Positions 16,124-24,738 of a stretch of DNA of 64,000 bases are shown in pieces. The stretch is from assembly GCA_964368815.1 (NCBI GenBank), contig CAYJDA010000006.1, positions 1-64,000 on the forward strand, in the 5' to 3' direction. The DNA comes from CAYJBH01 sp964368815. GTDB lineage: Bacteria > Bacillota > Clostridia > Oscillospirales > Ruminococcaceae. Below the pieces are notes generated by a model. That model was not told the DNA's origin. It was given only the letters and a program-made list of their open reading frames with translations, and did no database searches. A program made the position numbers and the translations under genes. Positions within the stretch are counted from its first letter, which is position 1, and every line of letters begins with the position of its first letter.

Positions 16124-16942
16124 ATGTTGAAAAAAATACTTATAACAGGTGCCAGTGCGGGGTTTGGTAAGCTTGCGGTAAAGGAACTTATAAAGCAGGG
16201 GCATATTGTTTATGCCGTTGCAAGAAGGCTGGAACAGATGGAAGACCTAAAACAGCTCGGCGCAAAAACTTATAGAATGGATGTTACCGATGAACAGGAA
16301 ATTTTAACGGTAGTAAATGAGATGATTAAAAACGAGGGTGGCATAGATGTTTTAATTAACAATGCGGGATATGGCGGGTACGGAATGGTGGAGGCGGTTT
16401 CGATGCAGGAAGCACACCGTCAGCTCGAGGTTAATCTGTTTGGGGTTGCAAGGGTAACAAAGGCAGTTTTGCCACACATGAGAAGCCAAAAATGCGGAAC
16501 GATTATAAATATGTCCTCTATGGTGGGCAGAGTTCCAAGCCCAATGCTTGGATGGTATACAGCCTCGAAACATGCGCTCGAAGGGCTTAGCGGAGCGCTT
16601 AGGGCGGAGGTTAAGGGTTTTGGGATACATGTGGTTTTAATCGAGCCCGGTGCCATGAAAACCGAGTTTTTAGATGTAGCAATAAAACAGGTAGAAAAAA
16701 CCGAACATCCGGCAGACTATAAAAGCAATGTAGATAATTTTATTACAGCATTTAAGAAAAAATACAAGGTAGCACCGGGACCCGAAGGAGTTGTTAAGGC
16801 AATTTTAAGGGCAACAAATTCTAACAATCCTAAGGCAAGATATACCGTAGGAAGCGACTGCAAGCTTGCCGTTACGGCAACTACTCTGCTTCCCACTAAA
16901 GCTATGGACAGCATAATGCGAAGGGTTTTTAACATAAAATAA
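16124..16942 (+). CDS. Short-chain dehydrogenase/reductase
   Basis: The 272-residue classical SDR has the cofactor motif TGASAGFG near residue 8, NNAGYGG, catalytic Ser in INMSSMVG and the YxxxK pair in YTASKHALEG. The substrate is not evident. ATG 16124 has GAGG six bases upstream; ATG 16112 lacks a ribosome site. Isolated by a terminator upstream. Confidence 0.9.
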   Translation: MLKKILITGASAGFGKLAVKELIKQGHIVYAVARRLEQMEDLKQLGAKTYRMDVTDEQEILTVVNEMIKNEGGIDVLINNAGYGGYGMVEAVSMQEAHRQLEVNLFGVARVTKAVLPHMRSQKCGTIINMSSMVGRVPSPMLGWYTASKHALEGLSGALRAEVKGFGIHVVLIEPGAMKTEFLDVAIKQVEKTEHPADYKSNVDNFITAFKKKYKVAPGPEGVVKAILRATNSNNPKARYTVGSDCKLAVTATTLLPTKAMDSIMRRVFNIK

Positions 16943-16979
16943 TTCTTGCATTGACCATAAGGATATTCTTGTTTAAAGG

Positions 16980-17008
16980 TTGCCTTTTCGACGGATTTTT
17001 GGTATAAT
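16980..17008 (+). promoter_or_regulatory. Sigma-A promoter of the ATPase/oxidoreductase cluster
   Basis: TTGCCT (16980-16985), 17 bases, TATAAT (17003-17008), 54 bases before the ATG at 17063. Confidence 0.75.
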
Positions 17009-17062
17009 TACAAATTAAGGGCGAAAGCTGTGTTTTTTTAGGGAAGAGTAAACGGTGGATTA

Positions 17063-17734
17063 ATGGATTTAAAGCAACTATCACGCGTGATAATAATCTG
17101 CGGACACTATGGAAGCGGAAAAACGAACCTTGCCGTTAATTTAGCTCTGGACCTTAAAAGAGACGGAAACAATGTTATACTTGCTGATCTTGATATTGTT
17201 AATCCCTATTTCAGAACGGCTGATTTTGTCGACATAGCTAAGGCGAACGACATTAAGATGCTTGCAAGCGATTATGCCAACTCCAACCTCGATATACCGG
17301 CACTTTCCATATCGCTCGACAGCGCAATTAAAGGCGATGCAACGGTGGTTATCGACGTAGGCGGCGATGATGTTGGGGCAACCGCACTGGGACGATATGC
17401 AAACAGCATTAAAAAGTCAGGATATAGTATGCTTTACGTTGTTAACCGAAACCGAATACAGGTTTCTTCATCAAAGGCGGCTCTCGAAATTTTAAAGGAA
17501 ATTGAAACAACATCAAGACTTTCGGCGACACATATCGTAAACAATTCCCACCTTGGCCATGAGAGTACAAGGGATTTAATTTTAAGCAGCCGTAACTATG
17601 CCGAAGAAATAGCTCAAAAAAGCGGCTTGCCGCTACTGTGTAGCACCATGAGCAGAAAGTTTTTTGAGCAACAAGACGAACAGATGGGCTTTTATCCGAT
17701 AGATATCCATGTCGACCTACCTTGGTATAAGTAA
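17063..17734 (+). CDS. P-loop ATPase, ParA/MinD-like
   Basis: The 223-residue protein has a Walker A motif GHYGSGKTNLA near residue 14, ADLDIVNPYFRT (the deviant switch region of the SIMIBI class) and a Walker B-like VVIDVGGDD. It precedes the 2-oxoacid oxidoreductase genes, an arrangement common in Clostridia, so a role in maturing or assembling that iron-sulfur enzyme is possible but unproven. Confidence 0.75.
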   Translation: MDLKQLSRVIIICGHYGSGKTNLAVNLALDLKRDGNNVILADLDIVNPYFRTADFVDIAKANDIKMLASDYANSNLDIPALSISLDSAIKGDATVVIDVGGDDVGATALGRYANSIKKSGYSMLYVVNRNRIQVSSSKAALEILKEIETTSRLSATHIVNNSHLGHESTRDLILSSRNYAEEIAQKSGLPLLCSTMSRKFFEQQDEQMGFYPIDIHVDLPWYK

Positions 17735-17866
17735 AGCCGTTTCTGAGTTACTCAGCAGGCGTCAAATAGGTTGAATGGCAATAAATACCCTTGACAAATC
17801 TTCGCATGGCAAGGGTAAGAGAATAAGACAATATGCCGGAGCGAAGCGGCGGAACGGAGCGAATAA

Positions 17867-18079
17867 ATGTTAGAAAAGGTAACGGTCAGAGAGGATATAT
17901 GCAAGGGTTGCGAACTGTGCTTGCTGGTATGTCCCAAAAAAATAATGGCCATCGACACGCAGAAGTTTAACGCAAAGGGTTATAATCCTGCAAAATGTAC
18001 CGATTATGATACCTGCATATCCTGTGGGATGTGTGCTATGGTATGTCCCGACAGTGCGATTAAGGTAGAAAAGGAGTAG
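17867..18079 (+). CDS. 2-oxoacid:ferredoxin oxidoreductase, ferredoxin-like delta subunit
   Basis: A 70-residue 2[4Fe-4S] protein with CKGCELCLLVCPK and, after an insert, CISCGMCAMVCPD. It channels electrons between the TPP subunit and external ferredoxin. It starts the four-gene set; the next ATG is six bases away. The 132-base gap before it holds no convincing promoter. Confidence 0.92.
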   Translation: MLEKVTVREDICKGCELCLLVCPKKIMAIDTQKFNAKGYNPAKCTDYDTCISCGMCAMVCPDSAIKVEKE

Positions 18080-18084
18080 AAGCG

Positions 18085-19152
18085 ATGGCAGAATTACAAA
18101 GAATTCTAATGAAGGGCAACGAGGCCTTAGCAGAGGCGGCAATACAGGCAGGGTGTAAACACTTTTTTGGATACCCTATCACGCCGCAAACCGAAATAAA
18201 TGCCTACATGTCACGCAGATTACCTAAAATCGGTGGTACATACCTACAGGCGGAATCCGAGATAGCGGCGGCAAACATGGTTTTGGGTGCAGGTTCGGCC
18301 GGCGTTCGCGCCATGACCAGCTCCTCCTCGCCGGGAATCTCGCTTAAATCTGAGGCAATATCATACCTTGCCGGCTCAGATATTCCCTGTGTTATTATAA
18401 ACATTCAGCGCGGCGGCCCGGGGCTTGGTGGAATTCAGCCTTCACAGGCAGACTATAATCAGGCAACAAAAGCACCGGGACACGGAGATTTACATGTGTT
18501 GGTTTTTGCACCATGTACCGTTCAGGAGATGGTTGATACCGTGTTTAACGCTTTCGACCTCGCCGAGAGGTTCAGAATGCCGGCACTTATTCTGGGTGAT
18601 GGCCTTTTAGGTCAGATGATGGAACCGGTAGAATTTCCGGAACGTGAGGTAGTAAAACATGAAAAACCTTGGGCGTTAACCGGAACAAAGGGGGAGAGAG
18701 CTCCTCAGATAGTAACTTCGTTGCACCTGCAGGCGGCAGCTCTCGAAAAAACAATTCTGGAGAGATATGAGCGGTATGCCGAGCTGGAGGAAAACCATTC
18801 CAGCTGTGAAGAATATTTAACCGAGGATGCCGATATCGTTATTGTTGCATATGGCGCGGCCTCAAGGGTTGCACACAGCGCTGTTAATAACGCAAGGGAA
18901 AAGGGCATAAAGGTTGGCTTGATAAGACCTATTACTCTTTGGCCGTTCCCTAAAAAGCAGATTAACACGGTTTCAAAAAAGGTTAAAAAGATATTAACCG
19001 TTGAGATGAGCATGGGCCAGATGGTAGACGATGTTCGCCTAACTGTGGAAAAAGATTGCGAAGTTTCCTTCTTCGGACGTACCGGAGGCATAGTGCCTAC
19101 GCCGGCGGAAATTATGGAACAGATAGAGAAAATCATGGGAGGTGTTAGGTAA
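18085..19152 (+). CDS. 2-oxoacid:ferredoxin oxidoreductase, alpha subunit (VorB/KorA type)
   Basis: The 355-residue subunit opens with MKGNEALAEAAIQAGC and the YPITPQTEI motif, with a pyrimidine-binding Glu region AESEIAAANMVLGA. The complex oxidatively decarboxylates a 2-oxoacid (branched-chain or 2-oxoglutarate) to acyl-CoA, reducing ferredoxin, or runs in reverse. GGAGTAGAAGCG precedes ATG. Substrate cannot be told from sequence alone. The stop overlaps the beta-subunit start by one base (TAATG). Confidence 0.92.
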   Translation: MAELQRILMKGNEALAEAAIQAGCKHFFGYPITPQTEINAYMSRRLPKIGGTYLQAESEIAAANMVLGAGSAGVRAMTSSSSPGISLKSEAISYLAGSDIPCVIINIQRGGPGLGGIQPSQADYNQATKAPGHGDLHVLVFAPCTVQEMVDTVFNAFDLAERFRMPALILGDGLLGQMMEPVEFPEREVVKHEKPWALTGTKGERAPQIVTSLHLQAAALEKTILERYERYAELEENHSSCEEYLTEDADIVIVAYGAASRVAHSAVNNAREKGIKVGLIRPITLWPFPKKQINTVSKKVKKILTVEMSMGQMVDDVRLTVEKDCEVSFFGRTGGIVPTPAEIMEQIEKIMGGVR

Positions 19153-19910
19153 TGAGTAAGATTGTTTATGAAAAAAGTGTCGGTCTTACCGATACCCCGA
19201 TGCACTATTGCCCCGGCTGCACCCACGGAATTATACATAAACTTGTTGCAGAGTCGCTCGTTGAGCTGGATTTGTTGGGACAGGCGGTTGGCGTTGCTCC
19301 GGTAGGATGTTCGGTTTTTGCCTACAACTACTTTAACTGTGACATGATTCAAGCGCCGCACGGAAGAGCGCCTGCGGTTGCAACCGGAATTAAACGCGCT
19401 AACCCCGATAGCATTGTTTTTACCTATCAGGGCGATGGCGACCTTGCCGCTATCGGTACCGCCGAGACGGTTCATGCCGCGATGCGTGGCGAAAACATGG
19501 TGGTTATATTTGTGAATAATGCTATCTATGGTATGACCGGAGGACAGATGGCGCCAACAACATTGCCATCGCAAACGACACAAACCTCCCCCTACGGTAG
19601 AGATGTAAATACTGCCGGTTTCCCCATTAGAGTTTGCGAAATGTTGAGCACTCTGGATGGCGTTCAGTATGCCGAGAGGGTATCTATGCATAACATTGCC
19701 GCTATAAGGAAGGCGAAGGCGGCAATTAAAAAAGCATTTAAAAATCAACAGGAGAAAAAAGGTTTTTCTATTGTTGAGGTTCTTTCAACATGTCCTACCA
19801 ACTGGGGGCTAACACCAACAGAGGCTATGAAATGGATAGAGACCGACATGATGCCCTATTATCCGCTTGGCATTTATAAGGACAGAGACGCACAGGAGGG
19901 CAATAAATAA
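19152..19910 (+). CDS. 2-oxoacid:ferredoxin oxidoreductase, TPP-binding beta subunit
   Basis: The 252-residue subunit has CPGCTHG near residue 18 and the TPP/Mg motif GDGDLAAIG ... NNAIYGMTGGQ (about residues 95-135). It contains the catalytic cofactor. It is coupled to both neighbours by one-base stop/start overlaps. Confidence 0.93.
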   Translation: MSKIVYEKSVGLTDTPMHYCPGCTHGIIHKLVAESLVELDLLGQAVGVAPVGCSVFAYNYFNCDMIQAPHGRAPAVATGIKRANPDSIVFTYQGDGDLAAIGTAETVHAAMRGENMVVIFVNNAIYGMTGGQMAPTTLPSQTTQTSPYGRDVNTAGFPIRVCEMLSTLDGVQYAERVSMHNIAAIRKAKAAIKKAFKNQQEKKGFSIVEVLSTCPTNWGLTPTEAMKWIETDMMPYYPLGIYKDRDAQEGNK

Positions 19911-20443
19911 TGGAAGATTTAAAAATTGTTGTTGCCGGATTTGGCGGTCAGGGTGTTCTTTTTACAGGAAAGGTTCTGAGCTACTGTGGGCTAATCGATA
20001 ACCATGAAGTTACCTGGCTACCCTCCTACGGGCCGGAGATGCGTGGCGGCACGGCAAACTGTAGCGTTTGCATATCGGATAAGGCAATTGGATCGCCTTT
20101 AGTAACAAATCCAAATATTTTGATAGCCATGAACGTTCCCTCCTTTGATAAATTTGTTGAGTTGGCCGAACCCGGTGCAACCGTTATTGTCGACAGCTCG
20201 TTGGTACCGCATAGTCCAACCAGAACCGATATTAACTTTTTTCCGATACCGGCAACCCAGCTTTCTAACGAAAAGGATTTGGCAAGCCTTGCAAATATTA
20301 TTCTATTAGGTAAAGCGCTTAAAGAAACAACTTTTGCAAGCCTAGAAACCATAGAAAAGGCGATTGCAAAAAGTGTTCCTGCAAGCAAGCAACATTTATT
20401 AGAGCCTAACATGAGGGCAATAAAGCTTGGAATGAGTTTGTAA
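19910..20443 (+). CDS. 2-oxoacid:ferredoxin oxidoreductase, gamma subunit
   Basis: The 177-residue subunit starts with VVAGFGGQGVLFTGKVL and has SYGPEMRGGTANCSV, both hallmarks of the CoA-binding gamma subunit. It completes the delta-alpha-beta-gamma set. Confidence 0.93.
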   Translation: MEDLKIVVAGFGGQGVLFTGKVLSYCGLIDNHEVTWLPSYGPEMRGGTANCSVCISDKAIGSPLVTNPNILIAMNVPSFDKFVELAEPGATVIVDSSLVPHSPTRTDINFFPIPATQLSNEKDLASLANIILLGKALKETTFASLETIEKAIAKSVPASKQHLLEPNMRAIKLGMSL

Positions 20444-20460
20444 AACCAAAGTAATAAAAA

Positions 20461-20507
20461 GCGGTATATATAGCATTAAGATTTGCTGTATATACCGCAT
20501 GTTTTAT
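20461..20507 (+). terminator. Terminator after the oxidoreductase cluster
   Basis: GCGGTATATA (20461-20470) pairs with TATATACCGC (20489-20498), with inner pairing TAGC/GCTG, then ATGTTTTATT. The T tract is short. Confidence 0.65.
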
Positions 20508-20542
20508 TGCATAAATTTCACAAATGCACCACAAAAGAATGG

Positions 20543-20570
20543 TTGTTTTTTTTATTAATTGGTATATAAT
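20543..20570 (+). promoter_or_regulatory. Predicted promoter of the SARP-type regulator
   Basis: TTGTTT (20543-20548), 16 bases, TATAAT (20565-20570); about 57 bases before the ATG at 20627. Confidence 0.55.
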
Positions 20571-20626
20571 TAAGGTATAAGGTTAGTAATTAATACAGCA
20601 TTTATGCAGAAGGTAGATAAATAATT

Positions 20627-21844
20627 ATGGACACACAAGACAGAACAATTAGAGTCAGCTTATTTGGTGGCTTTAGTATGCGTTTGGGAAATAAAGAAAT
20701 ATTTAGAGAAAGCAAATTAAAGACAAATAAAGCGTTACAACTTATGGTGCTTCTTCTTTGCTGCCCAAAGCGCAGGGCGAGCACCGAACTACTTGTGAAT
20801 TCATTATTAAATGCCGAGGAGCTTGAAAATCCAAAAGCCGTATGTAAAAATCTTGTTTACCGTCTACGTAAAATCCTGCGCGAAAATGATATTGTTCAAA
20901 ATGATGAAGAAGCAGTTGTATTCGAAAATGACGCATACCACCTACATCTAAATTGTGTTAGCGATATAGAAGCATTTGATGCTTGCTGGAAAATGCTTGA
21001 TAGCCTCGACGAAGCAGATCGATTCGAAGCTTGTAAACAGGCGTTGAAGCTATATAAAGGTGCGTTTTTAGGTGGCATGCTTAGCAATTATTGGGTTAAT
21101 GAAGAGCTGGCTTTTTTAGAAAATCGATATTTTATTTTTTTAAATATCTTGGTAGAACTTGTTCAGAAACAGGGTTGCTATCAGGAGATTTTAAACGAGC
21201 TGGTTCAAGCGTTTGGGCTGTATCCCCACCGAGAAGATGTTTATCTTGCCTATATAAAAGCGCTTTATGAATGCAAGCATTTTAACAGGGCGTTTCAGGT
21301 TTATGATAACGTGTGTGAGCGGTTACTGAGCGACATAGGGGTGCAACCTCCACCAAGCCTGCTTGAGTTAATGAAAACACTTACATTAGAAAACGAGAAC
21401 ACAGCAAAGGATATCGATCAGGTGCACGAAAAGCTGTGTAAATCTGAGGTGTTTGAAAATGCGCACGAATGCGGATTATATGAATTTTCGCATATCTATC
21501 AAGCGATGCTTTTGGGGGTGATGGGGAAGGATGCTACTATAAGGCTTATTCTCTGCACCGTATTTGATGAAGATGGTGAAGCTTTCCACATAAGCCCACA
21601 CCTTGAAGGAATTAGCCAATATCTCCGAAAAAGTTTGCGAGCCTCCTTGCAAAGCGGCGATGTGTTTGCTCGATACAGTGCCGGTCAGTTTGTTATATTA
21701 TTAAAGGATAGCGACGAGGAATGTTGCCAAGGCATAACCTCACGTGTGAGAACGCATTTTCATAATATACCTAAAATGCGCTCACTTAGGCTAAAGTTTA
21801 TCTGTACCGATCTTGACCATTTTCGTGCAGAAATTATTTTATAA
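20627..21844 (+). CDS. SARP-family transcriptional regulator (HTH plus BTAD) with a possible degenerate GGDEF tail
   Basis: The 405-residue protein has an OmpR-like winged helix at residues about 5-95 (VSLFGGFSMRLGNKEI ... YRLRKILREN). An alpha-helical bacterial transcriptional activation domain follows at about 100-250, with a final repeat FNRAFQVYDNVCERLLSDIG. The last 110 residues resemble a GGDEF fold: SGDVFARYSAGQFVILLKDS aligns with the usual GDxxxRYGGDEFxxLL, so the signature is lost and cyclase activity is not expected. It sits alone, upstream of a secreted protein whose promoter carries spaced GAGACC boxes, the likely target. Confidence 0.8.
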   Translation: MDTQDRTIRVSLFGGFSMRLGNKEIFRESKLKTNKALQLMVLLLCCPKRRASTELLVNSLLNAEELENPKAVCKNLVYRLRKILRENDIVQNDEEAVVFENDAYHLHLNCVSDIEAFDACWKMLDSLDEADRFEACKQALKLYKGAFLGGMLSNYWVNEELAFLENRYFIFLNILVELVQKQGCYQEILNELVQAFGLYPHREDVYLAYIKALYECKHFNRAFQVYDNVCERLLSDIGVQPPPSLLELMKTLTLENENTAKDIDQVHEKLCKSEVFENAHECGLYEFSHIYQAMLLGVMGKDATIRLILCTVFDEDGEAFHISPHLEGISQYLRKSLRASLQSGDVFARYSAGQFVILLKDSDEECCQGITSRVRTHFHNIPKMRSLRLKFICTDLDHFRAEIIL

Positions 21845-21923
21845 AAACCTTTTGTATTGCATAATGTTATGCTAATATTCATTTTATGCGAAAACCGAAT
21901 GTTTTTCGAACAGCTAAGAAGCA

Positions 21924-21956
21924 ACACCACTTAATTAATTTAAGTGGTGTTTTTTT
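21924..21956 (+). terminator. Rho-independent terminator after the SARP gene
   Basis: ACACCACTTAA (21924-21934) pairs with TTAAGTGGTGT (21940-21950), followed by six T. Confidence 0.88.
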
Positions 21957-22023
21957 ATGTTTTGGTTATAAATTTTGTTATTTAATTTATAGAAAGCAAA
22001 AACAACGCGAAAAACAATAAAAT

Positions 22024-22110
22024 GAGACCGATGTTGAGACCGATATTGATAAAATTAGGTTTTGTTTATGTAAAAACGAGACCAAAGTTGAGACCGGATG
22101 CATATATAAT
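22024..22110 (+). promoter_or_regulatory. Promoter of the surface-protein gene with four GAGACC boxes (candidate SARP operator)
   Basis: GAGACC occurs at 22024, 22036, 22078 and 22090, as two pairs each with a 12-base period. The last repeat (TGAGACCG, 22089-22096) ends eight bases before TATAAT (22105-22110) and takes the place of a -35 box. Tandem direct repeats close to the -10 box are typical of SARP targets. Binding is inferred. The rest of 21845-22233 holds the SARP terminator and an AT-rich leader with no other feature seen. Confidence 0.6.
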
Positions 22111-22233
22111 TAAGCTGCACTAAAAAGATATGGGATTAGTAGTTAATAAATCTTTAGAATGTGGTTAAAAGAACGAAGTAATATATTGCTTCATTCTGTG
22201 TAAATAAAAACGAAAGCGAAAGGACGCAAAAAA

Positions 22234-24681
22234 GTGAAACAGAAAAATTGGAAAAGCTACGAAGTAACTAAAGCTATTCCTCAAAAAAGAAAAAAAACAT
22301 GGGGAGGTAAAGCTTTAGCGGTTATGCTTGCAGCTGTTATTTTAAGTGCTTCATTTCAGCTGAATATTTTTGCGCTTACCGAAACAACCGATAACTTGAC
22401 ACAAAATTCTTCCGAAATGGTGGATACTGCTTCACCAACAGAACCGGCACCAACAGAACCGGCACCAACAGAGCCGGCACCGGTAGAACCGACACCAACA
22501 GAACCAACACCAGCCGAGCCTGAAACAGCTGAACCTGAAGCAACTGAACCTGAAGCAACTGACCCTGAAACAACCGAACCTGAAACAGCTGAACCTGATG
22601 CAACCGCCCCTGAAACAACCGAGCCGGATGCAACCGAACCTGAAGCAACCGAGCCGGAGAGCAATGAAAATGAGGAGGCTGATTCGAGTTTAAACGAAGC
22701 GGTAGCCGCTATCGAGCCATCATTACAAGCTTCGATTAGCTACTCTTTAGAACCTTTGGCTGACGTAGATGAAACAAATACAATAACCTATTATAGTAAT
22801 TACCCTGCGGCCTCGGGGATATCTAACACTACATATTTAGACCCCAAAGAGTATTACGAAAACGAATCGGCAGTTGCCGCAACCTTAGCCATTACAGGCT
22901 TTGCAACCCCCGAAAATTATTATCTGCAGGGATGGAGTCCATCATCGTCAGCGGCTACAGCGTTTTATAAAGAGGGTGTAGATCTTGGCAAGATAGACGT
23001 AGACTGGGATCTTTATGCTGTTTGGATACCTTATAAGCATATGAACTGGACGATTAATGGCGGAAGCTACAGCTCAACATATAATGCACAGTCTCACACC
23101 GATTTAATAGCATGGCCTACCGCAGTATCAGCCTCTTATGCGGGTGATACTATTTCAGGACTTACCTATCAATATAGCGTTAACGGCGGAGCATTTTCTC
23201 TCGAAAAACCCAGCCTTGTTAATTCCGGCAATTATACGGTAACAGTTAAAGCAACTGCACCGCGATTCGTTGAAACAACCACAACGGTAAACATTGTTAT
23301 TAACAAGGCCCCGCTTTTATTATTACCTAGTGTCTTCGCTTCCAACCCTTATGGAAGCATCTCAACTATCTCTTACACATTACCCGCCGTTAACGATATA
23401 AGCGGGCCGCAATCACAGATAGATGCAGATGAAATAAACAAAGTACTTGCAACAACAACACCTTTGTTTGATGCTGTTGATGCAAATAACTTGGTTGTAT
23501 CGAATTTAGCTTTAGCATTACCGGGCGATTACATTGCTCAGATAAATTCGACAGCGCTTAGCAATTTGCAAAATAATTCTGCATTTTCAAACTACATATT
23601 AAGCACCGACAAGGCTAATTTCACCATTACCGAATTAACCGGATTAACCGTTTCGGCAAATGCTTTAAACACCATATATGATGCACAACCGCATCCTGCG
23701 GTAAGCGGTGTAACTGCTTCTGTTGTGGACGCCACAATCGAGTATAGCATTAATGGTTCATCATTTAGCGAAGTTTTACCCGTGATAACAAATGCAGGAA
23801 GGTATACAGTTGAGATACGCGCAACCGCACGCGGTTACGCTACCGCAACAACAACGGTAACCTCAACTATTGATAAACGTCCTGCTGTGCTTAGCGTTTT
23901 TCAGTACAGCAAAACGATAGGTGATCAGGATCCTGCTTTTAGTGCAAGCTTTAGCGGCCTGCAGGGAAAAGATAGCATTAACTATACATTAACGCGTGTA
24001 GGCGGAGAAGGCGTAGGAAGATATGCCATAACCGCAGATGTTGCGCAAAATAATAATTATACCGTTACCGTAAACCAAGGTTATCTTGATATATTGGCAT
24101 TACCTATAGTACCCGAGACGATAACTCCTCCAAGCATAATAATACCGGATGATATTGTAACAACACCTGCAGAGGACGATGAAGAGGTAATACCTGAGGA
24201 CGATACAGCCGAAGAGGATGAAGACGACACAACTAATATCGAAGATGAATCGGTACCGCTAGATTCTCAAACTGAGTTTGAAGAGGTTGTTGACGATGAG
24301 TTGTTTAATATAAACGATGATGATATTCCGCTTGCTACAGAAAAGGGCAGCTGGGCACTAATAAATTTATTGCTTGCAATTTTCACCACAATTTTATCGG
24401 TAGCTCTATTTATAGGATATGTACTGGGTGGTAGACGAAAAGAGGAAGACGATATAGTAATTAAACGCAGAGCAATTCCACGTGTTTTAAGCATTGTTGT
24501 TGCATTGGTAGCTATAATACTGTTCCTATTAACTCAGGATATGACACTAAGAATGGCTTTAGTAGATAGCTGGAGTTTCTGGATGGCAGTTATAGCAGTT
24601 ATCCAGATAGCAATATACTTTGTTTCCAGCAAGAAGCAATATAAAAGAAATAATACAAAATATCAAACTACTAACGAATAA
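22234..24681 (+). CDS. Secreted surface protein with Pro-Thr-Glu repeats and MBG-like domains
   Basis: The 815-residue protein starts at GTG 22234 (AAAGGA upstream). It has a signal segment (about 25-48), then a low-complexity PTEPAP/EPEATEP region (about 68-150), likely a wall-spanning stalk. An InlB B-repeat-like unit (TITYYSNYP ... LYAVW) follows, then two MBG-type beta repeats (YNAQSHTDLIAWPTAV ... and YDAQPHPAVSGVTASV ...), each ending in INKAP or IDKRP. An acidic spacer precedes at least two C-terminal transmembrane helices and a basic tail. No LPXTG motif; anchoring seems to be by the membrane helices. Role is probably adhesion or surface coat (inference). Confidence 0.8.
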   Translation: MKQKNWKSYEVTKAIPQKRKKTWGGKALAVMLAAVILSASFQLNIFALTETTDNLTQNSSEMVDTASPTEPAPTEPAPTEPAPVEPTPTEPTPAEPETAEPEATEPEATDPETTEPETAEPDATAPETTEPDATEPEATEPESNENEEADSSLNEAVAAIEPSLQASISYSLEPLADVDETNTITYYSNYPAASGISNTTYLDPKEYYENESAVAATLAITGFATPENYYLQGWSPSSSAATAFYKEGVDLGKIDVDWDLYAVWIPYKHMNWTINGGSYSSTYNAQSHTDLIAWPTAVSASYAGDTISGLTYQYSVNGGAFSLEKPSLVNSGNYTVTVKATAPRFVETTTTVNIVINKAPLLLLPSVFASNPYGSISTISYTLPAVNDISGPQSQIDADEINKVLATTTPLFDAVDANNLVVSNLALALPGDYIAQINSTALSNLQNNSAFSNYILSTDKANFTITELTGLTVSANALNTIYDAQPHPAVSGVTASVVDATIEYSINGSSFSEVLPVITNAGRYTVEIRATARGYATATTTVTSTIDKRPAVLSVFQYSKTIGDQDPAFSASFSGLQGKDSINYTLTRVGGEGVGRYAITADVAQNNNYTVTVNQGYLDILALPIVPETITPPSIIIPDDIVTTPAEDDEEVIPEDDTAEEDEDDTTNIEDESVPLDSQTEFEEVVDDELFNINDDDIPLATEKGSWALINLLLAIFTTILSVALFIGYVLGGRRKEEDDIVIKRRAIPRVLSIVVALVAIILFLLTQDMTLRMALVDSWSFWMAVIAVIQIAIYFVSSKKQYKRNNTKYQTTNE

Positions 24682-24692
24682 AATCAACATTT

Positions 24693-24723
24693 AACCCCCC
24701 ACCGGTTTATCCGGTGGGGGGTT
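24693..24723. terminator. Bidirectional terminator between convergent genes
   Basis: AACCCCCCACCGG (24693-24705) pairs perfectly with CCGGTGGGGGGTT (24711-24723) over a five-base loop. It separates the surface-protein gene from the FGGY kinase. T tracts are weak on both sides. Confidence 0.75.
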
Positions 24724-24738
24724 CAGGTTTTGGAATGG

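Noticed and set aside
17735..17866. Promoter for the oxidoreductase genes at the TTGACA near 17790
   Set aside because: No acceptable -10 box lies at 16-18 bases; read-through from the promoter at 16980 is simpler.
18705..19748. Minus-strand open frame of 347 codons
   Set aside because: It spans the alpha- and beta-subunit genes of the oxidoreductase in antisense and matches nothing known.
22024..22095. CRISPR-like spaced repeats
   Set aside because: The repeated unit is only 6-8 bases with uneven spacing; a promoter operator fits better.
22356..22664. Ser-Gly-Val-rich antisense frames
   Set aside because: Mirror images of the Pro-Thr-Glu repeat DNA on the other strand, low-complexity only.
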